Positions 53,071 to 62,665 of a DNA stretch of 64,000 nt are shown piece after piece. The number at the start of each line of letters is the position of its first letter. Position 1 is the stretch's first letter. A model generated the notes under the pieces. That model had not been told where the DNA came from. It did not search any database and saw nothing but the letters and a program-made list of their open reading frames with translations. The stretch covers positions 1-64,000 of the forward strand of contig DASVVO010000010.1 of the NCBI GenBank assembly GCA_036386515.1. The letters are read 5' to 3'. Origin of the DNA: JAIVJZ01 sp036386515 (GTDB lineage Bacteria; Acidobacteriota; Blastocatellia; Pyrinomonadales; Pyrinomonadaceae). Made by a program: the position numbers and the translations under genes.

Positions 53071-53602
53071 CAAAAACGTGTAGGGATTTTTCATGCTAAG
53101 TGGTGAAAAAGTCTTGATTTCCGCGCCAATGTAGAGTATGGTCTGCCGGAAATCGTTATGTAGGAGCAGAGTCGGAAAGTGTAACTTGACGATAAAGCTC
53201 AAACATTTCGAGTTCGCGGCGTTGACATGGGCGTCACTGTTTTGTATAAGCAGTAACGTCTTACAGTTAATCAGGCTAAAGTAAGAATACAGTTGAGAGG
53301 CGCAAAGAGGCAGGTTTTAAGCGCCCGCGAACACAGAATACGTGTTCGGCTCCTCTCGCTGCTCCGCTCCAGCTACAAGGCGTTTCGTTCGAGGGCGGTA
53401 GCAGTTTTACATTGACTCTGTTGTGTACGCTTGTAGTTGGAGCGTCTGCATCCCACCAAAAGTACAAGGGAATGTTCGTGTTATCACGATGAAAATCGTC
53501 GGACAACAAATTCACACGGGCAAACGCGCGCACCTTTGGGACTGGGATAGGCAGTCGCCCCTTCCCGCAAAATTACATTACTCATTTCGCAGGAGGAATG
53601 CG
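53071..53602. other. Long leader and promoter region of ompA-like gene
   Basis: 532 nt with no supported gene. It contains a strong promoter match at 53222-53250, leaving a leader of about 350 nt, and an ideal AGGAGG just before the start. A minus-strand open frame here has no recognisable features. The region is less GC-rich than its surroundings. Confidence 0.5.
53222..53250 (+). promoter_or_regulatory. Sigma-70-type promoter of OmpA-family gene
   Basis: Perfect TTGACA (53222-53227), a 17-nt spacer, then TATAAG (53245-53250). This is one of the best promoter matches in the window and precedes the major outer-membrane protein gene. Confidence 0.7.
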
Positions 53603-55867
53603 ATGAGACTCGCGAGAAGAGCGTCCGTTATGGCGCTCACCCTGTTGGTGCTGTGTGCCGCAGTATCAGCTCAAACACTTCGGCCGGCGGATGATCCGAG
53701 AAACACCGCTCCGACCGTAGGCACAGGCGGCCCCGTTGGCGGCCCCACCGGACTCTTCACCATCTACGACGGCCAGACGCTGCGTAAGGGTGAATTCACC
53801 TTCAGCATGGCTTACAGCAACTTTGACCGCGATCCGGGTAACGTGGACATCACGGAAACCCCGCTCAGTTTCCAGGTCGGTCTCTCCGATCACCTGGAAC
53901 TGTTCTTCAACACGGACGGCTATCGCGGCGTCAAAGTCAATACCCCGCAGAACCTATCGAGCTTCTATCTGCCGAACACTGCGATCAACACGCAGCGGTT
54001 GCAGCCGAATGGAACGTTCGCTCCTAACACGTTGCAGAGCGGCGGAGCCATCGTGCTCGCGCCGATCAACATCATCAACGGCACTACCGGACAGATTCAG
54101 GGCACCCTGTTCCGCCCGGTGGGCAACCAGCCCTTCGTGCAGTTCCCGTTTGTCGGCGGTTCGGCCGGCAACTTCCAGAACGGCATCCCCGGCAATAACA
54201 CGAGGTTCACGTTCACCTTGGCCGGCCCGACCGGCCCGAACGCAGGCGGCAGCCACTACGGCGCGGCGGCCAACTTCCCCGGCATCGGCTCGATCTTCGG
54301 CAGCATCCTGCCGGGCGTCGTGCTGACGCAGAGGGTGGTTCCCGCGACCGGCACGACCCTCGCGCAAGTGGTACCCGTGACGTTCACGACCCGCCCGACC
54401 TACTTGCCGGATGCGCCTTTCATCAGCCGTCTCTACGGCGAATCGGCCTTCGGTACGTACACCATCGGCGCGAAGTGGCGTTTCACCGGGCCGGAAAATC
54501 CGTTCGGCATCGGTTTGATTCCGTTCTATCGCTTCTACGGCGACAACGCCGACGACGCCAGCGGCTTCAACCAGTTGCAGCGCGGCGCCAGCCCCGGCGG
54601 CAACCTCGGCGACTTCGGCCTGATCATGTTCGCCGATGGCCGTCTGAGCCGCAGCGTCAACCTCTCGGCTAACCTCGGCTACATCCTCAACAGCAATCCG
54701 CGCAGCGAGTTGCTGGGCGATGCGGCTCTGCTCGACCGTCCTGATGAACTCATCGGCGGCGTCGGCGTTGACTTTCCGGTCAACCGGTTCTTCCAGCCGA
54801 TCATCGAGGTCAAGTCGGTGCATTACGTGGGCGGCAGAACGCCGAACGCGTTCCAGAACAACCCGATTGATTTTCTGGCCGGTGTTCGCATCTTCCCGCG
54901 CCGCTGGATGGGATTCAGCGCGGCTTACCGCGCGCACATGAATCAACAGGGCGGCCGTATCTTCAACGACCGCGGGCCGGAAGACTTCCCGGCGGGCTTC
55001 GTGCCTTCACAAGACCCGCACGGCTACATCTTCCAGTTCTGGGCTGGTCGGCGCAACGAACGCGCTCCCACCGTTGTCCCGAACAACCCGCCGACGACGG
55101 CCGTTTCGGCCAGTCCGTCGAGAGTCGTTCTGGCAGCTGAATGCGCGTCGGGCGAGCGTCCCGTCGAGGGCTGCACGTCTACCGGCAGCACGGTTCAACT
55201 CGCGGCTAACGCGACTGACCCTGACGGCGACACGCTGCTCTACACCTGGTCAACCACCGGTGGCCGCATCACGGGCGACGGCGCGAACGTGTCGTGGGAT
55301 TTGTCGGGCGTTCAGCCCGGCACCTACACCGCCTCCGTTGAAGTTGATGACGGTTGCGGCTGTATCGCGTTCTCTTCGACCACGGTGACGGTCGAGCGTT
55401 GCACTTGCGAAATCATCCCGATTCCGCCGACGCCGGAACCGACTATCGCGCCGACGCCGGAAGCGACGCCGACGCCTATCGGGCCGACCCAGTTCGACAC
55501 CTACGGCCGTATCGCGCGTAACGACGAGAAGGCTCGTCTCGACAACTTCGCGATCCAGTTGCAGAACGATCCGGGCGCGCAGGGCTACATCATCGCCTAC
55601 GGCGGACGCCGTGGCGCGGCCGGTGAAGCTCAGACCCGTGCCGATTTCGCCAAGAACTACCTGGTGAACTCGCGCGGCATCGACCCGACCCGTCTCCAGA
55701 CAGTTGACGGCGGATTCAGAGAAGAGGCCACCACCGAACTCTGGCTCGTGCCGAGCGGGGCGACACCGCCCACCGCATCGCCGAACGTTGACGCGAGCGA
55801 GGTACAAACTACCCGCCCGCCGAGACGCGCGCCGCGCCGCCGCGGCCGTCGAGACGACGACGAGTAA
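53603..55867 (+). CDS. OmpA-family outer membrane protein with PKD-like domain
   Basis: A 754-aa protein. The signal peptide is SVMALTLLVLCAAVSA. The long N-terminal part (about 30-510) reads as a beta-barrel (alternating aromatic strands such as FTFSMAYSNFDRDPGNVDIT). A PKD/Ig-like domain with two close cysteine pairs follows (DPDGDTLLYTWSTTGG; DDGCGCIAF). A Thr-Pro-rich linker (IPPTPEPTIAPTPEATPTPI) leads to an OmpA-like C-terminal domain (DEKARLDNFAIQLQNDPGAQ, then TRADFAKNYLVN). It is probably a structural or porin protein that binds peptidoglycan. The AGGAGG 6 nt upstream fixes the start. Base composition and codon use are like its neighbours. Confidence 0.85.
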   Translation: MRLARRASVMALTLLVLCAAVSAQTLRPADDPRNTAPTVGTGGPVGGPTGLFTIYDGQTLRKGEFTFSMAYSNFDRDPGNVDITETPLSFQVGLSDHLELFFNTDGYRGVKVNTPQNLSSFYLPNTAINTQRLQPNGTFAPNTLQSGGAIVLAPINIINGTTGQIQGTLFRPVGNQPFVQFPFVGGSAGNFQNGIPGNNTRFTFTLAGPTGPNAGGSHYGAAANFPGIGSIFGSILPGVVLTQRVVPATGTTLAQVVPVTFTTRPTYLPDAPFISRLYGESAFGTYTIGAKWRFTGPENPFGIGLIPFYRFYGDNADDASGFNQLQRGASPGGNLGDFGLIMFADGRLSRSVNLSANLGYILNSNPRSELLGDAALLDRPDELIGGVGVDFPVNRFFQPIIEVKSVHYVGGRTPNAFQNNPIDFLAGVRIFPRRWMGFSAAYRAHMNQQGGRIFNDRGPEDFPAGFVPSQDPHGYIFQFWAGRRNERAPTVVPNNPPTTAVSASPSRVVLAAECASGERPVEGCTSTGSTVQLAANATDPDGDTLLYTWSTTGGRITGDGANVSWDLSGVQPGTYTASVEVDDGCGCIAFSSTTVTVERCTCEIIPIPPTPEPTIAPTPEATPTPIGPTQFDTYGRIARNDEKARLDNFAIQLQNDPGAQGYIIAYGGRRGAAGEAQTRADFAKNYLVNSRGIDPTRLQTVDGGFREEATTELWLVPSGATPPTASPNVDASEVQTTRPPRRAPRRRGRRDDDE

Positions 55868-55924
55868 CCGGACAAGATAACGCTCGCGCCGCGGCTGCAA
55901 GATATGCCGCACGCGACCTTAACC

Positions 55925-55974
55925 GAAGCGCGGGCGATGTTTCTCCACAAGGAAGCATCGCCCGCTTCGCTTTT
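55925..55974 (+). terminator. Terminator after OmpA-like gene
   Basis: An imperfect GAAGCG-CGGGCGATG stem (55925-55941 region with 55953-55968) followed by GCTTTTG. It lies about 60 nt after the stop. Confidence 0.65.
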
Positions 55975-56154
55975 GCGCGCAGGCGATCGGGCGAGATGTC
56001 GTACAACTGCCCCGATTGCATCGCGCATCTTAGAGAGGGCTGAATTTTCCCCCAATTCACGATGATTGCGGCGAACGCTGATAAGTCGCCGATGCGTTGC
56101 TGGTAGAAGTATCCCCCCTTGAGTCTTAAACGCCAGATGCCACAGAGGAAACCG

Positions 56155-58557
56155 ATGACCCGGCCTATGAAAAAATTATTCCTGTATGTCGTTCTCTTAA
56201 CTTTAATCGTCTCGCAGGCATTGCCGCCGCAAGCCGCCCTCGCCGCCGAACACTTCATCGACACCACGCAGGATGCCGCCGACCGCACTCTGAGTTGGTC
56301 GATCGCAGGCCCGATGGGCGGCGACGTGCGCGAACTCGTCGTCAACCCCGCCGACCCGCAGCACCTTATTCTCGGAACGATTGACGGGCAGATTTACCAA
56401 TCGAAGGACGGCGCGCGCACTTGGGCGCGGCTCGCGAATTTCAACCGCCCGAGCATCTATATCGACCACATCATCATCGACCCGCGCGATGCCAAGACGA
56501 TGTATGTGGCCGCGCACAAGCACAAAGAGCCGGGCGGATTCTTCAAGACCGTTGACGGCGGCGAAACCTGGCGTGAGGCGACGGAACTGAAGACCGAAGC
56601 CCTGCACTCGCTCGCACAGTCGTCCGCCGACCCGAACATTTTGATCGTCGGGTCAAACCGCGGCGTCTATCGTTCGACCGACTCCGGCGAGACGTGGACG
56701 CAACTGCCGACTTCCGCCTACCCGGACATTCGCAACGTCGAGTCCATCGCCATCGACCCGCGCGACCCGCGCGCCATCTACGTTGGCACGTGGCACTTGC
56801 CTTGGAAGACCGAAGACGGCGGGCAGAGTTGGAAGTCGATCAAGACCGGCATGATCGACGATTCGGATGTCTTCGCCATCGAGATCGACGAGACCCGACC
56901 CGACCACGTGATCGCCTCCGCGTGCAGCGGCATTTACGAATCGCAGAACGCGGGCGCGAATTGGCGGAAGGTGCAGGGCATCCCGTCGCAATCGCGCCGC
57001 ACGCGCGACATCATGCAGCATCCGGCCGTTCCTTCGACCATCTTCGCCGGAACGACCGAGGGCTTCTGGCGTTCCACCAACGGCGGCAACTCGTGGATGC
57101 TCACCACCTCGCGCACGCTCGAAATCAACGCCATCGCCGTGCATCGTAAAGACCCGCAGACGGTCTACCTCGGCACGAACAACTACGGCGTGATGGTCTC
57201 GCGCGACGGGGGTAAAAATTTCGTGCCGAGCAACGAGGGCTACAGCGGCCGACGCGCTTATGCCATCGCGCCCGACCGCGAGCGCGTGGGGCGCATCTAT
57301 GCCTCGACGATCAACACGGCGACGGGCGGCGGCTTCTTCTTCGTCAGCAACGACAGCGGCGCGACGTGGCAGCCTTCCATGCGCAACCTGCCGAGCCGCC
57401 TGATCGCTTACTCGATCCTGCAAGACCGCAACGACGGCAACATCATTTATCTCGGAACCAATCTCGGCGTCTATCGCTCCGCCGATCGCGGCTTGTCCTG
57501 GTCGCCCATCGGCGCGCCGAACGTGAAATCGCCCACCGCCAAACCGGCGAAGAAGCGCGCCACGACGGCGGCCGCGCGCCGCCGTGCGGCAACGGCGGCG
57601 CAAGAACCGCGCCCCGCGCCGCCCGTCCCCGCGAAACGGGCCGACGACATGGTGGCGCGCGCGCAGGCGGCTTTAAACGCGGCGGGTTACAACGTCGGCA
57701 CGCCCGACGGGCAGGCGGGCACACGCACCGTCGCCGCGATCAGGCAGTTTCAGGCGGCGAAGGAACTGCCGCAGACGGGCAAGTTCGACGACGCGACATT
57801 GACCGCGCTCGGACTCGGCGGTGGCAAACAGTCGTTCGGCGTCGAGCAGGGAATTCAGAGCGCGCCCGTCGCGCTCACCGAAACCATCAACGCGCTCGCT
57901 TATCTGCCGGAAGCCGATGGTAGTTTGAAGATTCTCGCCGCAACCAACAACGGACTCTACCGCAGCGTCGATCCGGCGAAGGGCTGGGAGAAGATGCCCT
58001 TCGGCGCGGGACTCGACGCGCGCACCCTCTCGGTTTCCACGAGCGCGCAAAATCCGCAGACCATCTACGTCGGCACATCAACTTCGGGCGTGCTCGTCTC
58101 GCGCGACAGCGGGCAGACGTGGCGCGAGGTCGAGGGCATCCCGAAGGGCGTGCCCGTCAACATCATCGAACAAGACCCGCAGCGTTCCGCTTACGTTTAC
58201 GTCGGCACGTCGCACACGTTGTTCGTCTCGCACGACGGCGGCGAGAAGTGGACGCGGCGCGGCGGCAATCTGCCCTACGGCAGTTTCACGAGCATCCTCA
58301 TCAACCCGAAAAACACCGATGAGATTTTCGTCGGCAGCGCATACGAACGCGCCGAGGGCAACGGCGTCTTTCATTCGATGGACGCGGGACAAACCTGGAA
58401 ACGAGTTGACCCCGAACTGCCGAGCCGCCGCGTGTGGGCGCTCGCCTTCGACACGCGCGAGTCAGGCAAATTGCTCATCGGTTCACACTCGGCGGGCGTC
58501 TACGTCGCCGACCGCGACCTGACCGCGACGACGGCAATCGCCCCGGCGCAACCGTAA
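56155..58557 (+). CDS. Sortilin/BNR beta-propeller protein with inserted peptidoglycan-binding domain
   Basis: An 800-aa exported protein. The signal peptide is KLFLYVVLLTLIVSQALPPQ. Many BNR/Asp-box units follow (SKDGARTWARL, STDSGETWTQLP, SRDGGKNFVPS, SRDSGQTWREVEG, SHDGGEKWTRRGG), as in VPS10/sortilin-like and exosialidase propellers. At about residues 500-552 there is a peptidoglycan-binding domain (AQAALNAAGYNVGTPDGQAG, with AAIRQFQ), preceded by a basic Ala/Pro linker, which divides the propeller into two parts. AGAGGA lies upstream of the ATG at 56155. It could anchor a ligand-binding propeller to the cell wall; ligand unknown. Confidence 0.82.
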   Translation: MTRPMKKLFLYVVLLTLIVSQALPPQAALAAEHFIDTTQDAADRTLSWSIAGPMGGDVRELVVNPADPQHLILGTIDGQIYQSKDGARTWARLANFNRPSIYIDHIIIDPRDAKTMYVAAHKHKEPGGFFKTVDGGETWREATELKTEALHSLAQSSADPNILIVGSNRGVYRSTDSGETWTQLPTSAYPDIRNVESIAIDPRDPRAIYVGTWHLPWKTEDGGQSWKSIKTGMIDDSDVFAIEIDETRPDHVIASACSGIYESQNAGANWRKVQGIPSQSRRTRDIMQHPAVPSTIFAGTTEGFWRSTNGGNSWMLTTSRTLEINAIAVHRKDPQTVYLGTNNYGVMVSRDGGKNFVPSNEGYSGRRAYAIAPDRERVGRIYASTINTATGGGFFFVSNDSGATWQPSMRNLPSRLIAYSILQDRNDGNIIYLGTNLGVYRSADRGLSWSPIGAPNVKSPTAKPAKKRATTAAARRRAATAAQEPRPAPPVPAKRADDMVARAQAALNAAGYNVGTPDGQAGTRTVAAIRQFQAAKELPQTGKFDDATLTALGLGGGKQSFGVEQGIQSAPVALTETINALAYLPEADGSLKILAATNNGLYRSVDPAKGWEKMPFGAGLDARTLSVSTSAQNPQTIYVGTSTSGVLVSRDSGQTWREVEGIPKGVPVNIIEQDPQRSAYVYVGTSHTLFVSHDGGEKWTRRGGNLPYGSFTSILINPKNTDEIFVGSAYERAEGNGVFHSMDAGQTWKRVDPELPSRRVWALAFDTRESGKLLIGSHSAGVYVADRDLTATTAIAPAQP

Positions 58558-58598
58558 CGAGCGACGGCCGATCGGCCGACGCGGCCGGCATGAAGTAA

Positions 58599-58645
58599 GA
58601 AAATGGTCAACGGGCGAGCGTTAAGTTCCATTGACCATTTTCCTT
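58599..58645 (+). terminator. Terminator after sortilin-like gene
   Basis: A 12-bp stem GAAAATGGTCAA (58599-58610 with 58631-58642) and a 20-nt loop, followed by CTTT. It is less GC-rich than typical. Confidence 0.6.
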
Positions 58646-58706
58646 TAAACTTTAAAGATTCCGGCGCGCCGCCCGTCGCGCGCCGCGCGTCGCTGCCCAT
58701 CTTGCC

Positions 58707-58736
58707 TTGACATGCTTGCGCGTAGGCGTGTACATT
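58707..58736 (+). promoter_or_regulatory. Sigma-70-type promoter of rpsA
   Basis: TTGACA (58707-58712), an 18-nt spacer, then TACATT (58731-58736). It leaves a leader of about 290 nt before the S1 start codon. Confidence 0.6.
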
Positions 58737-59031
58737 TTCGGCCTACCCGGTCAAGCGACTGGTGATTACCGGATCACGCGGGTGATCCACGGGCACGACA
58801 GAAACCGAAACCTTTTTTTTAAATTTTTTCAACTTCTAGACGGCTCGCAATCCCCGCCTCATCCCTTCTGGATCATCCGGCAATCACCCCCACATCGCCA
58901 GTAGAGCAGGCCGCGCGCCATGAATCACGGACGCGGTTGAACCGCGAGCGCGCGAGTCGTGAGTTGTCTGATTGGGAGGCGCGAAAGTTCTTCAACGCGC
59001 CGCGAATTCGAGTAGGAGTCCAAGAGTCCGC

Positions 59032-61209
59032 ATGTCCACTGAAGATAACAAGCTGAGCGCGAGCGAAGCGACCAACGAAAACTCACAAACCGCCACCGGC
59101 GATATCGCCGCTACGTCCGATACCGCGGGCGAGCAGCCACCAACGCAGTCGCGCGTCTCCTCATCAACGGCCACTGCCGCCGCGACCGCTTCGTCCGCCC
59201 CTGCGGCCAGAGCGTCGGACGACGATGATGACGACGACGACGATCAACAGTCGGGCGGCGATTTCGATTTCGGCGCGATGCTGGATCAATACGAGCAGGA
59301 GCAGGCGGCCTTTCAGGAAGGCTCGGTCGTGCGCGGCACCGTGGTCGGCATCAACGACCGCGGCGTGCTGATCGACTTCGGCTTCAAGTCCGAAGGTCTC
59401 GTCGATCAGCAGGAGTTCACCGAGAACGGCGAGTTGACCGTCAAGCGCGGCGACGAGGTGGAAGTGCTCATCAAGAGCATGGAGTCGCAGGAAGGGCAGC
59501 CGATCCTATCGCGCGCCGACGCCGTGCGGATGCGCGCGTGGGACGAACTGGAGAAAGCTCACCGCGACGGCACGCCCATCAAAGGCCGCATCATCGAGCG
59601 CGTCAAGGGCGGTTTGCGCGTGGACGTTGACGGCGTGGATGCGTTCCTGCCCGGCTCGCAGGTTGACTCGCGCCCCGTCCGCAATCTCGAAAGTTTCCGC
59701 GGCCAGGAGATCGAGGCCAAGGTCATCAAGCTCAACCGCAAGCGTTCCAACGTCGTCTTGTCGCGCAAGGCCATCCTCGACGAGCAGAACGAAGGCCGCA
59801 AAGGCGAGACGCTCGACAATCTCGAAGAGAGCATCATCGTGGACGGCCAGATCAAGAATTTGACCGACTACGGCGCATTCGTCGATCTCGGCGGCATCGA
59901 CGGCCTGCTCCACGTCACGGACATGTCTTGGGGACGCCTCCAGAACCCGGCGGAACTCTTCAAGGTCGGCGAGACGGTGCAGGTCAAGGTCTTGAAATTC
60001 GACCGCGAGCGCGAGCGCGTTAGTCTCGGCTACAAACAGCTTCAGCCAGACCCCTGGGAATCGGTCGAGGAACGTTTCATCATCGGCAGCAAGGTGCGCG
60101 GCAGCGTGGCGAGCGTGACGGACTACGGCGCGTTCATCGAACTCGAACCCGGCGTCGAGGGTCTCGTCCACGTCTCAGAGATGAGCTGGTCGAAGCGCAT
60201 GAAGCATCCGTCGAAACTCGTCAACGTCGGCGATGCGGTTGAGGCCGAAGTGTTGGGAGTCGATCCGAAAGCGCGCCGCATCAGTCTCGGCATGAAGCAG
60301 ATGCAGGCCAACCCGTGGCAAACTCTGCGCGAGCGTTACCAGATCGGCGCGCGCGTCTCCGGCCGTGTTCGTAATCTGACCGACTTCGGCGCGTTCATCG
60401 AGGTCGAAGACGGCGTTGACGGACTCGTCCACGTCTCCGACATTTCGTGGAACAAGCGCATCAAGCATCCCGGCGAGGTGTTGAAGAAGGGGCAGGAGAT
60501 CGAAGCCGTCATCACCAACATCGACACGGAGAATCGTCGGCTCTCGCTCTCGATCAAAGACACAGAGCCGAGTTCGTGGGATCGCTTCGTCAACGAACAC
60601 AAGCCGGGCGACATCGTCCGCGGGCGCATCACGCGCTTTGCGAACTTCGGCGCGTTCGTGGAGTTGGACGAAGGTCTCGAAGGTTTGTGTCACATCTCCG
60701 AACTTTCGGAGGAGCGCGTTGACAAGCCGGAGGACGTGGCGCAGGTCGGGCAGGAGATGGAATTCCGCGTGCTGCGTATCGAGAACGACAACAAAAAGAT
60801 CGGCCTCTCGGCGCGCGCCGCTTCGAGCGACGAACCCATCGTGGACACCAAGAGCTATTCGACGGAAGCGAAGGGCGGCATGGCCTCCCTCGCGGAACTC
60901 GGAAACTTCTTCGCCGCGTCGCCCACCGGCGGCTCGACTTCCGGCCGCGAGGGCGGCGGTTCCACGACCGCAAACGACGAAAGCGGCGAAACGGCGACCG
61001 CCTCCGACTCAGACGCGTCCGGCGGCGAATCGAACGCCGCTCCGGCTGCCGCGCCATCCGACGCTTCCGCCGCCGGTAGCGAAGGCGAGACCGGCGCAGC
61101 CGCCTCCGCCGCCACAGGCGAGGCCGCACCGGCAACCGGCGGCGACGCCGATGCGTCAACCGGCGACGGCAGCGACGCCTCCGGGACGAACGACGAAAAC
61201 CGCAGCTAA
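59032..61209 (+). CDS. rpsA: 30S ribosomal protein S1 homologue
   Basis: A 725-aa RNA-binding protein with six S1 domains, starting near residues 94, 176, 267, 348, 435 and 522 (e.g. GSKVRGSVASVTDYGAFIEL and GARVSGRVRNLTDFGAFIEV). S1 binds mRNA at the ribosome and helps initiation, most on messages with weak Shine-Dalgarno sequences. The N-terminus (about 85 residues) is Ser/Thr/Ala-rich and acidic (seven-Asp run). The C-terminal 125 residues are a long Gly/Ala/Ser/Asp low-complexity tail, longer than in model bacteria. AGGAGT lies 12 nt upstream of the ATG. Confidence 0.92.
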   Translation: MSTEDNKLSASEATNENSQTATGDIAATSDTAGEQPPTQSRVSSSTATAAATASSAPAARASDDDDDDDDDQQSGGDFDFGAMLDQYEQEQAAFQEGSVVRGTVVGINDRGVLIDFGFKSEGLVDQQEFTENGELTVKRGDEVEVLIKSMESQEGQPILSRADAVRMRAWDELEKAHRDGTPIKGRIIERVKGGLRVDVDGVDAFLPGSQVDSRPVRNLESFRGQEIEAKVIKLNRKRSNVVLSRKAILDEQNEGRKGETLDNLEESIIVDGQIKNLTDYGAFVDLGGIDGLLHVTDMSWGRLQNPAELFKVGETVQVKVLKFDRERERVSLGYKQLQPDPWESVEERFIIGSKVRGSVASVTDYGAFIELEPGVEGLVHVSEMSWSKRMKHPSKLVNVGDAVEAEVLGVDPKARRISLGMKQMQANPWQTLRERYQIGARVSGRVRNLTDFGAFIEVEDGVDGLVHVSDISWNKRIKHPGEVLKKGQEIEAVITNIDTENRRLSLSIKDTEPSSWDRFVNEHKPGDIVRGRITRFANFGAFVELDEGLEGLCHISELSEERVDKPEDVAQVGQEMEFRVLRIENDNKKIGLSARAASSDEPIVDTKSYSTEAKGGMASLAELGNFFAASPTGGSTSGREGGGSTTANDESGETATASDSDASGGESNAAPAAAPSDASAAGSEGETGAAASAATGEAAPATGGDADASTGDGSDASGTNDENRS

Positions 61210-61233
61210 ACAAACGGCAAGCCGATTTAGCCA

Positions 61234-61292
61234 CAAGCCCCGCGCTTCCGCTCATCCGTGAAGGTGAGCCGGAAGCGTGGGGCTTGAGCTTT
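61234..61292 (+). terminator. Terminator after rpsA
   Basis: A stem CAAGCCCCGCGCTTCCG-CTCA (61234-61254) pairs with 61265-61286 with few mismatches. It is followed by AGCTTTTG. Confidence 0.78.
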
Positions 61293-61591
61293 TGCGCGTC
61301 AAACCTAAAGCGTGAATTCTGAGGTTGAGAGCCGCACGCGGAAACTAACGACCCCCTCGCGTGCGCCGTTCCGCGTTCATCACAGGCGACGTTTCCGCTG
61401 CCCCTCACGGCCTGCGCCCTTTTGCCGGGTCGCTCCTGTAAGCTATTACCTGAGAGTTATTTCCGTCTTGCGGGGAACTAATAACTTCTGCTACTGTACA
61501 GTGCAGTTTTGAGATTCCGGCCGTGTCGCGGAGTGCGCGGAAGATGCCCCGGCGACAGCCCCTGTGAGTGTGAATCGTGAAAGGTAAATGT
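61287..61591. other. Intergenic region upstream of HU gene
   Basis: About 300 nt with no gene seen. A weak promoter-like pair lies near 61471-61500 (TTGCGG, 18 nt, TACTGT). The ribosome site GAAAGG immediately precedes the HU start. Confidence 0.35.
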
Positions 61592-62023
61592 ATGACGAAA
61601 GCGGAACTGGTCGAGGATGTCGCGCGCGCGGCCGAATTGACCAAGAAGGATGCGGAGCGGCTGGTCGAAATCGTCTTCGAGAGCATCATTGAGACGCTCA
61701 ATCAAGGCGAGAAGATCGAGTTACGCGGCTTCGGCAGTTTCCGCGTGCGCGAGCGCGGCGCGCGGCGTGGCCGGAATCCGAAGACCGGCGACCCCGTGGA
61801 CATCCCCGCCAAGCGCGTCCCTTATTTTAAACCCGGCAAAGAGATGAAAGAGTTGATCAACGAAGAGTCCGCCGGGGGCGGTTCAACTGCCGGCACGGCT
61901 GCGGAGACCGCGGGAACGGGCGGCGCGGCGACCATCACCGCCAACGCGCCCGGACAAGACGAAGGCAACGGCGGCAATAGCGCGGGCGGCGGCGACAACG
62001 GCGGGATGCCTCCCGTCCATTAA
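61592..62023 (+). CDS. hup: HU/IHF-family DNA-binding protein
   Basis: A 143-aa nucleoid protein. The HU core is residues 1-90 (MTKAELVEDVARAAELTKKD, then IELRGFGSFRVRERGARRGR and NPKTGDPVDIPAKRVPYFKP). A 50-residue Gly/Ala/Asn-rich tail is unusual for HU and probably disordered. The ATG at 61592 is preferred (AAAGG 7 nt upstream) over a GTG at 61577. HIT follows 32 nt downstream. Confidence 0.92.
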   Translation: MTKAELVEDVARAAELTKKDAERLVEIVFESIIETLNQGEKIELRGFGSFRVRERGARRGRNPKTGDPVDIPAKRVPYFKPGKEMKELINEESAGGGSTAGTAAETAGTGGAATITANAPGQDEGNGGNSAGGGDNGGMPPVH

Positions 62024-62055
62024 ACGAACGGCGGCGCTCAAGGGGAACTGCGAAC

Positions 62056-62562
62056 GTGGACAGGTTGTGGACGCCCTGGCGCTATCAATACATCACGAAT
62101 GAAAGCGGCGAGAAAAGCGGCGACGACCACCCCGCAGCCTCCTGCATCTTCTGCACGCTCCCCCGGCAAGACCCCGCACACGACGAACGCAACTACATTC
62201 TCCATCGCGCCCGGCACAATTTCATCGTCCTCAACCTCTACCCCTACACCTCCGGCCACCTCTTAATCATCCCCTACGAGCACACGTCCGAACTCGCCTC
62301 GGTGGCTAAAGACGCGACCGACGAGTTGATGGATTTGGCGAAGCGGGCGCAGACCGTCATCGGCGAAGCCTACCGCCCCGACGGGTTCAATCTCGGTATG
62401 AACCTCGGGCGCGCGGCCGGTGCGGGCGTCGCCGCGCACCTCCACCTACACCTCCTGCCGCGCTGGACGGGCGACGCGAATTTCATGTCCACCGTGGGCG
62501 AAACGCGCGTCCTCCCCGAAGACCTCCCGGCGACCTATCAGAAACTTCGCGGAAAGTTTTGA
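62056..62562 (+). CDS. HIT-family nucleotide hydrolase/phosphorylase
   Basis: A 168-aa histidine-triad protein. The HIT motif HLHLHLLPRW carries the catalytic histidines, preceded by GFNLGMNLGRAAGAGVAAHL. N-terminal cysteines in CIFCTLPRQD suggest the zinc-containing AP4A-phosphorylase-like group, and LYPYTSGHLLIIPYEHTSEL is conserved. It starts at GTG. It probably splits dinucleoside polyphosphates or similar AMP conjugates. It ends near element 17, opposite the PgpH gene. Confidence 0.88.
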   Translation: MDRLWTPWRYQYITNESGEKSGDDHPAASCIFCTLPRQDPAHDERNYILHRARHNFIVLNLYPYTSGHLLIIPYEHTSELASVAKDATDELMDLAKRAQTVIGEAYRPDGFNLGMNLGRAAGAGVAAHLHLHLLPRWTGDANFMSTVGETRVLPEDLPATYQKLRGKF

Positions 62563-62565
62563 ATC

Positions 62566-62665
62566 GGTGACGGGTGATAAGTGACGGGTGACAAGTTAAA
62601 ACAAAGAACTTGTCTTCAACTTGTCACCCGTCACCTGTCACCTGTCACTTGTCACCCGCCACTCA
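62566..62665. repeat. Heptamer inverted-repeat element 17 (GTGACGG word)
   Basis: The left arm 62566-62597 is GGTGACGGGTGATAAGTGAC-like. The right arm 62618-62665 is CAACTTGTCACCCGTCACCT-like. The core GTTAAAACAAA-GAACT-TGTCTTCA matches element 4. It lies between convergent HIT and PgpH stops. Confidence 0.9.

Larger units (their letters stand above)
58558..59031. other. Terminator, promoter and long leader of rpsA
   Basis: It holds the terminator of the upstream gene (58599-58644), the rpsA promoter (58707-58736) and a leader of about 290 nt. The leader contains a perfect 7-bp hairpin (GGATCAC/GTGATCC, 58771-58788), followed 24 nt later by T8 and then by T6. No gene is seen. Confidence 0.5.

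Noticed and set aside
53276..53533. 85-aa minus-strand frame in the ompA-like leader
   Set aside because: No ribosome site or domain; it overlaps a long leader of a strongly expressed type of gene.
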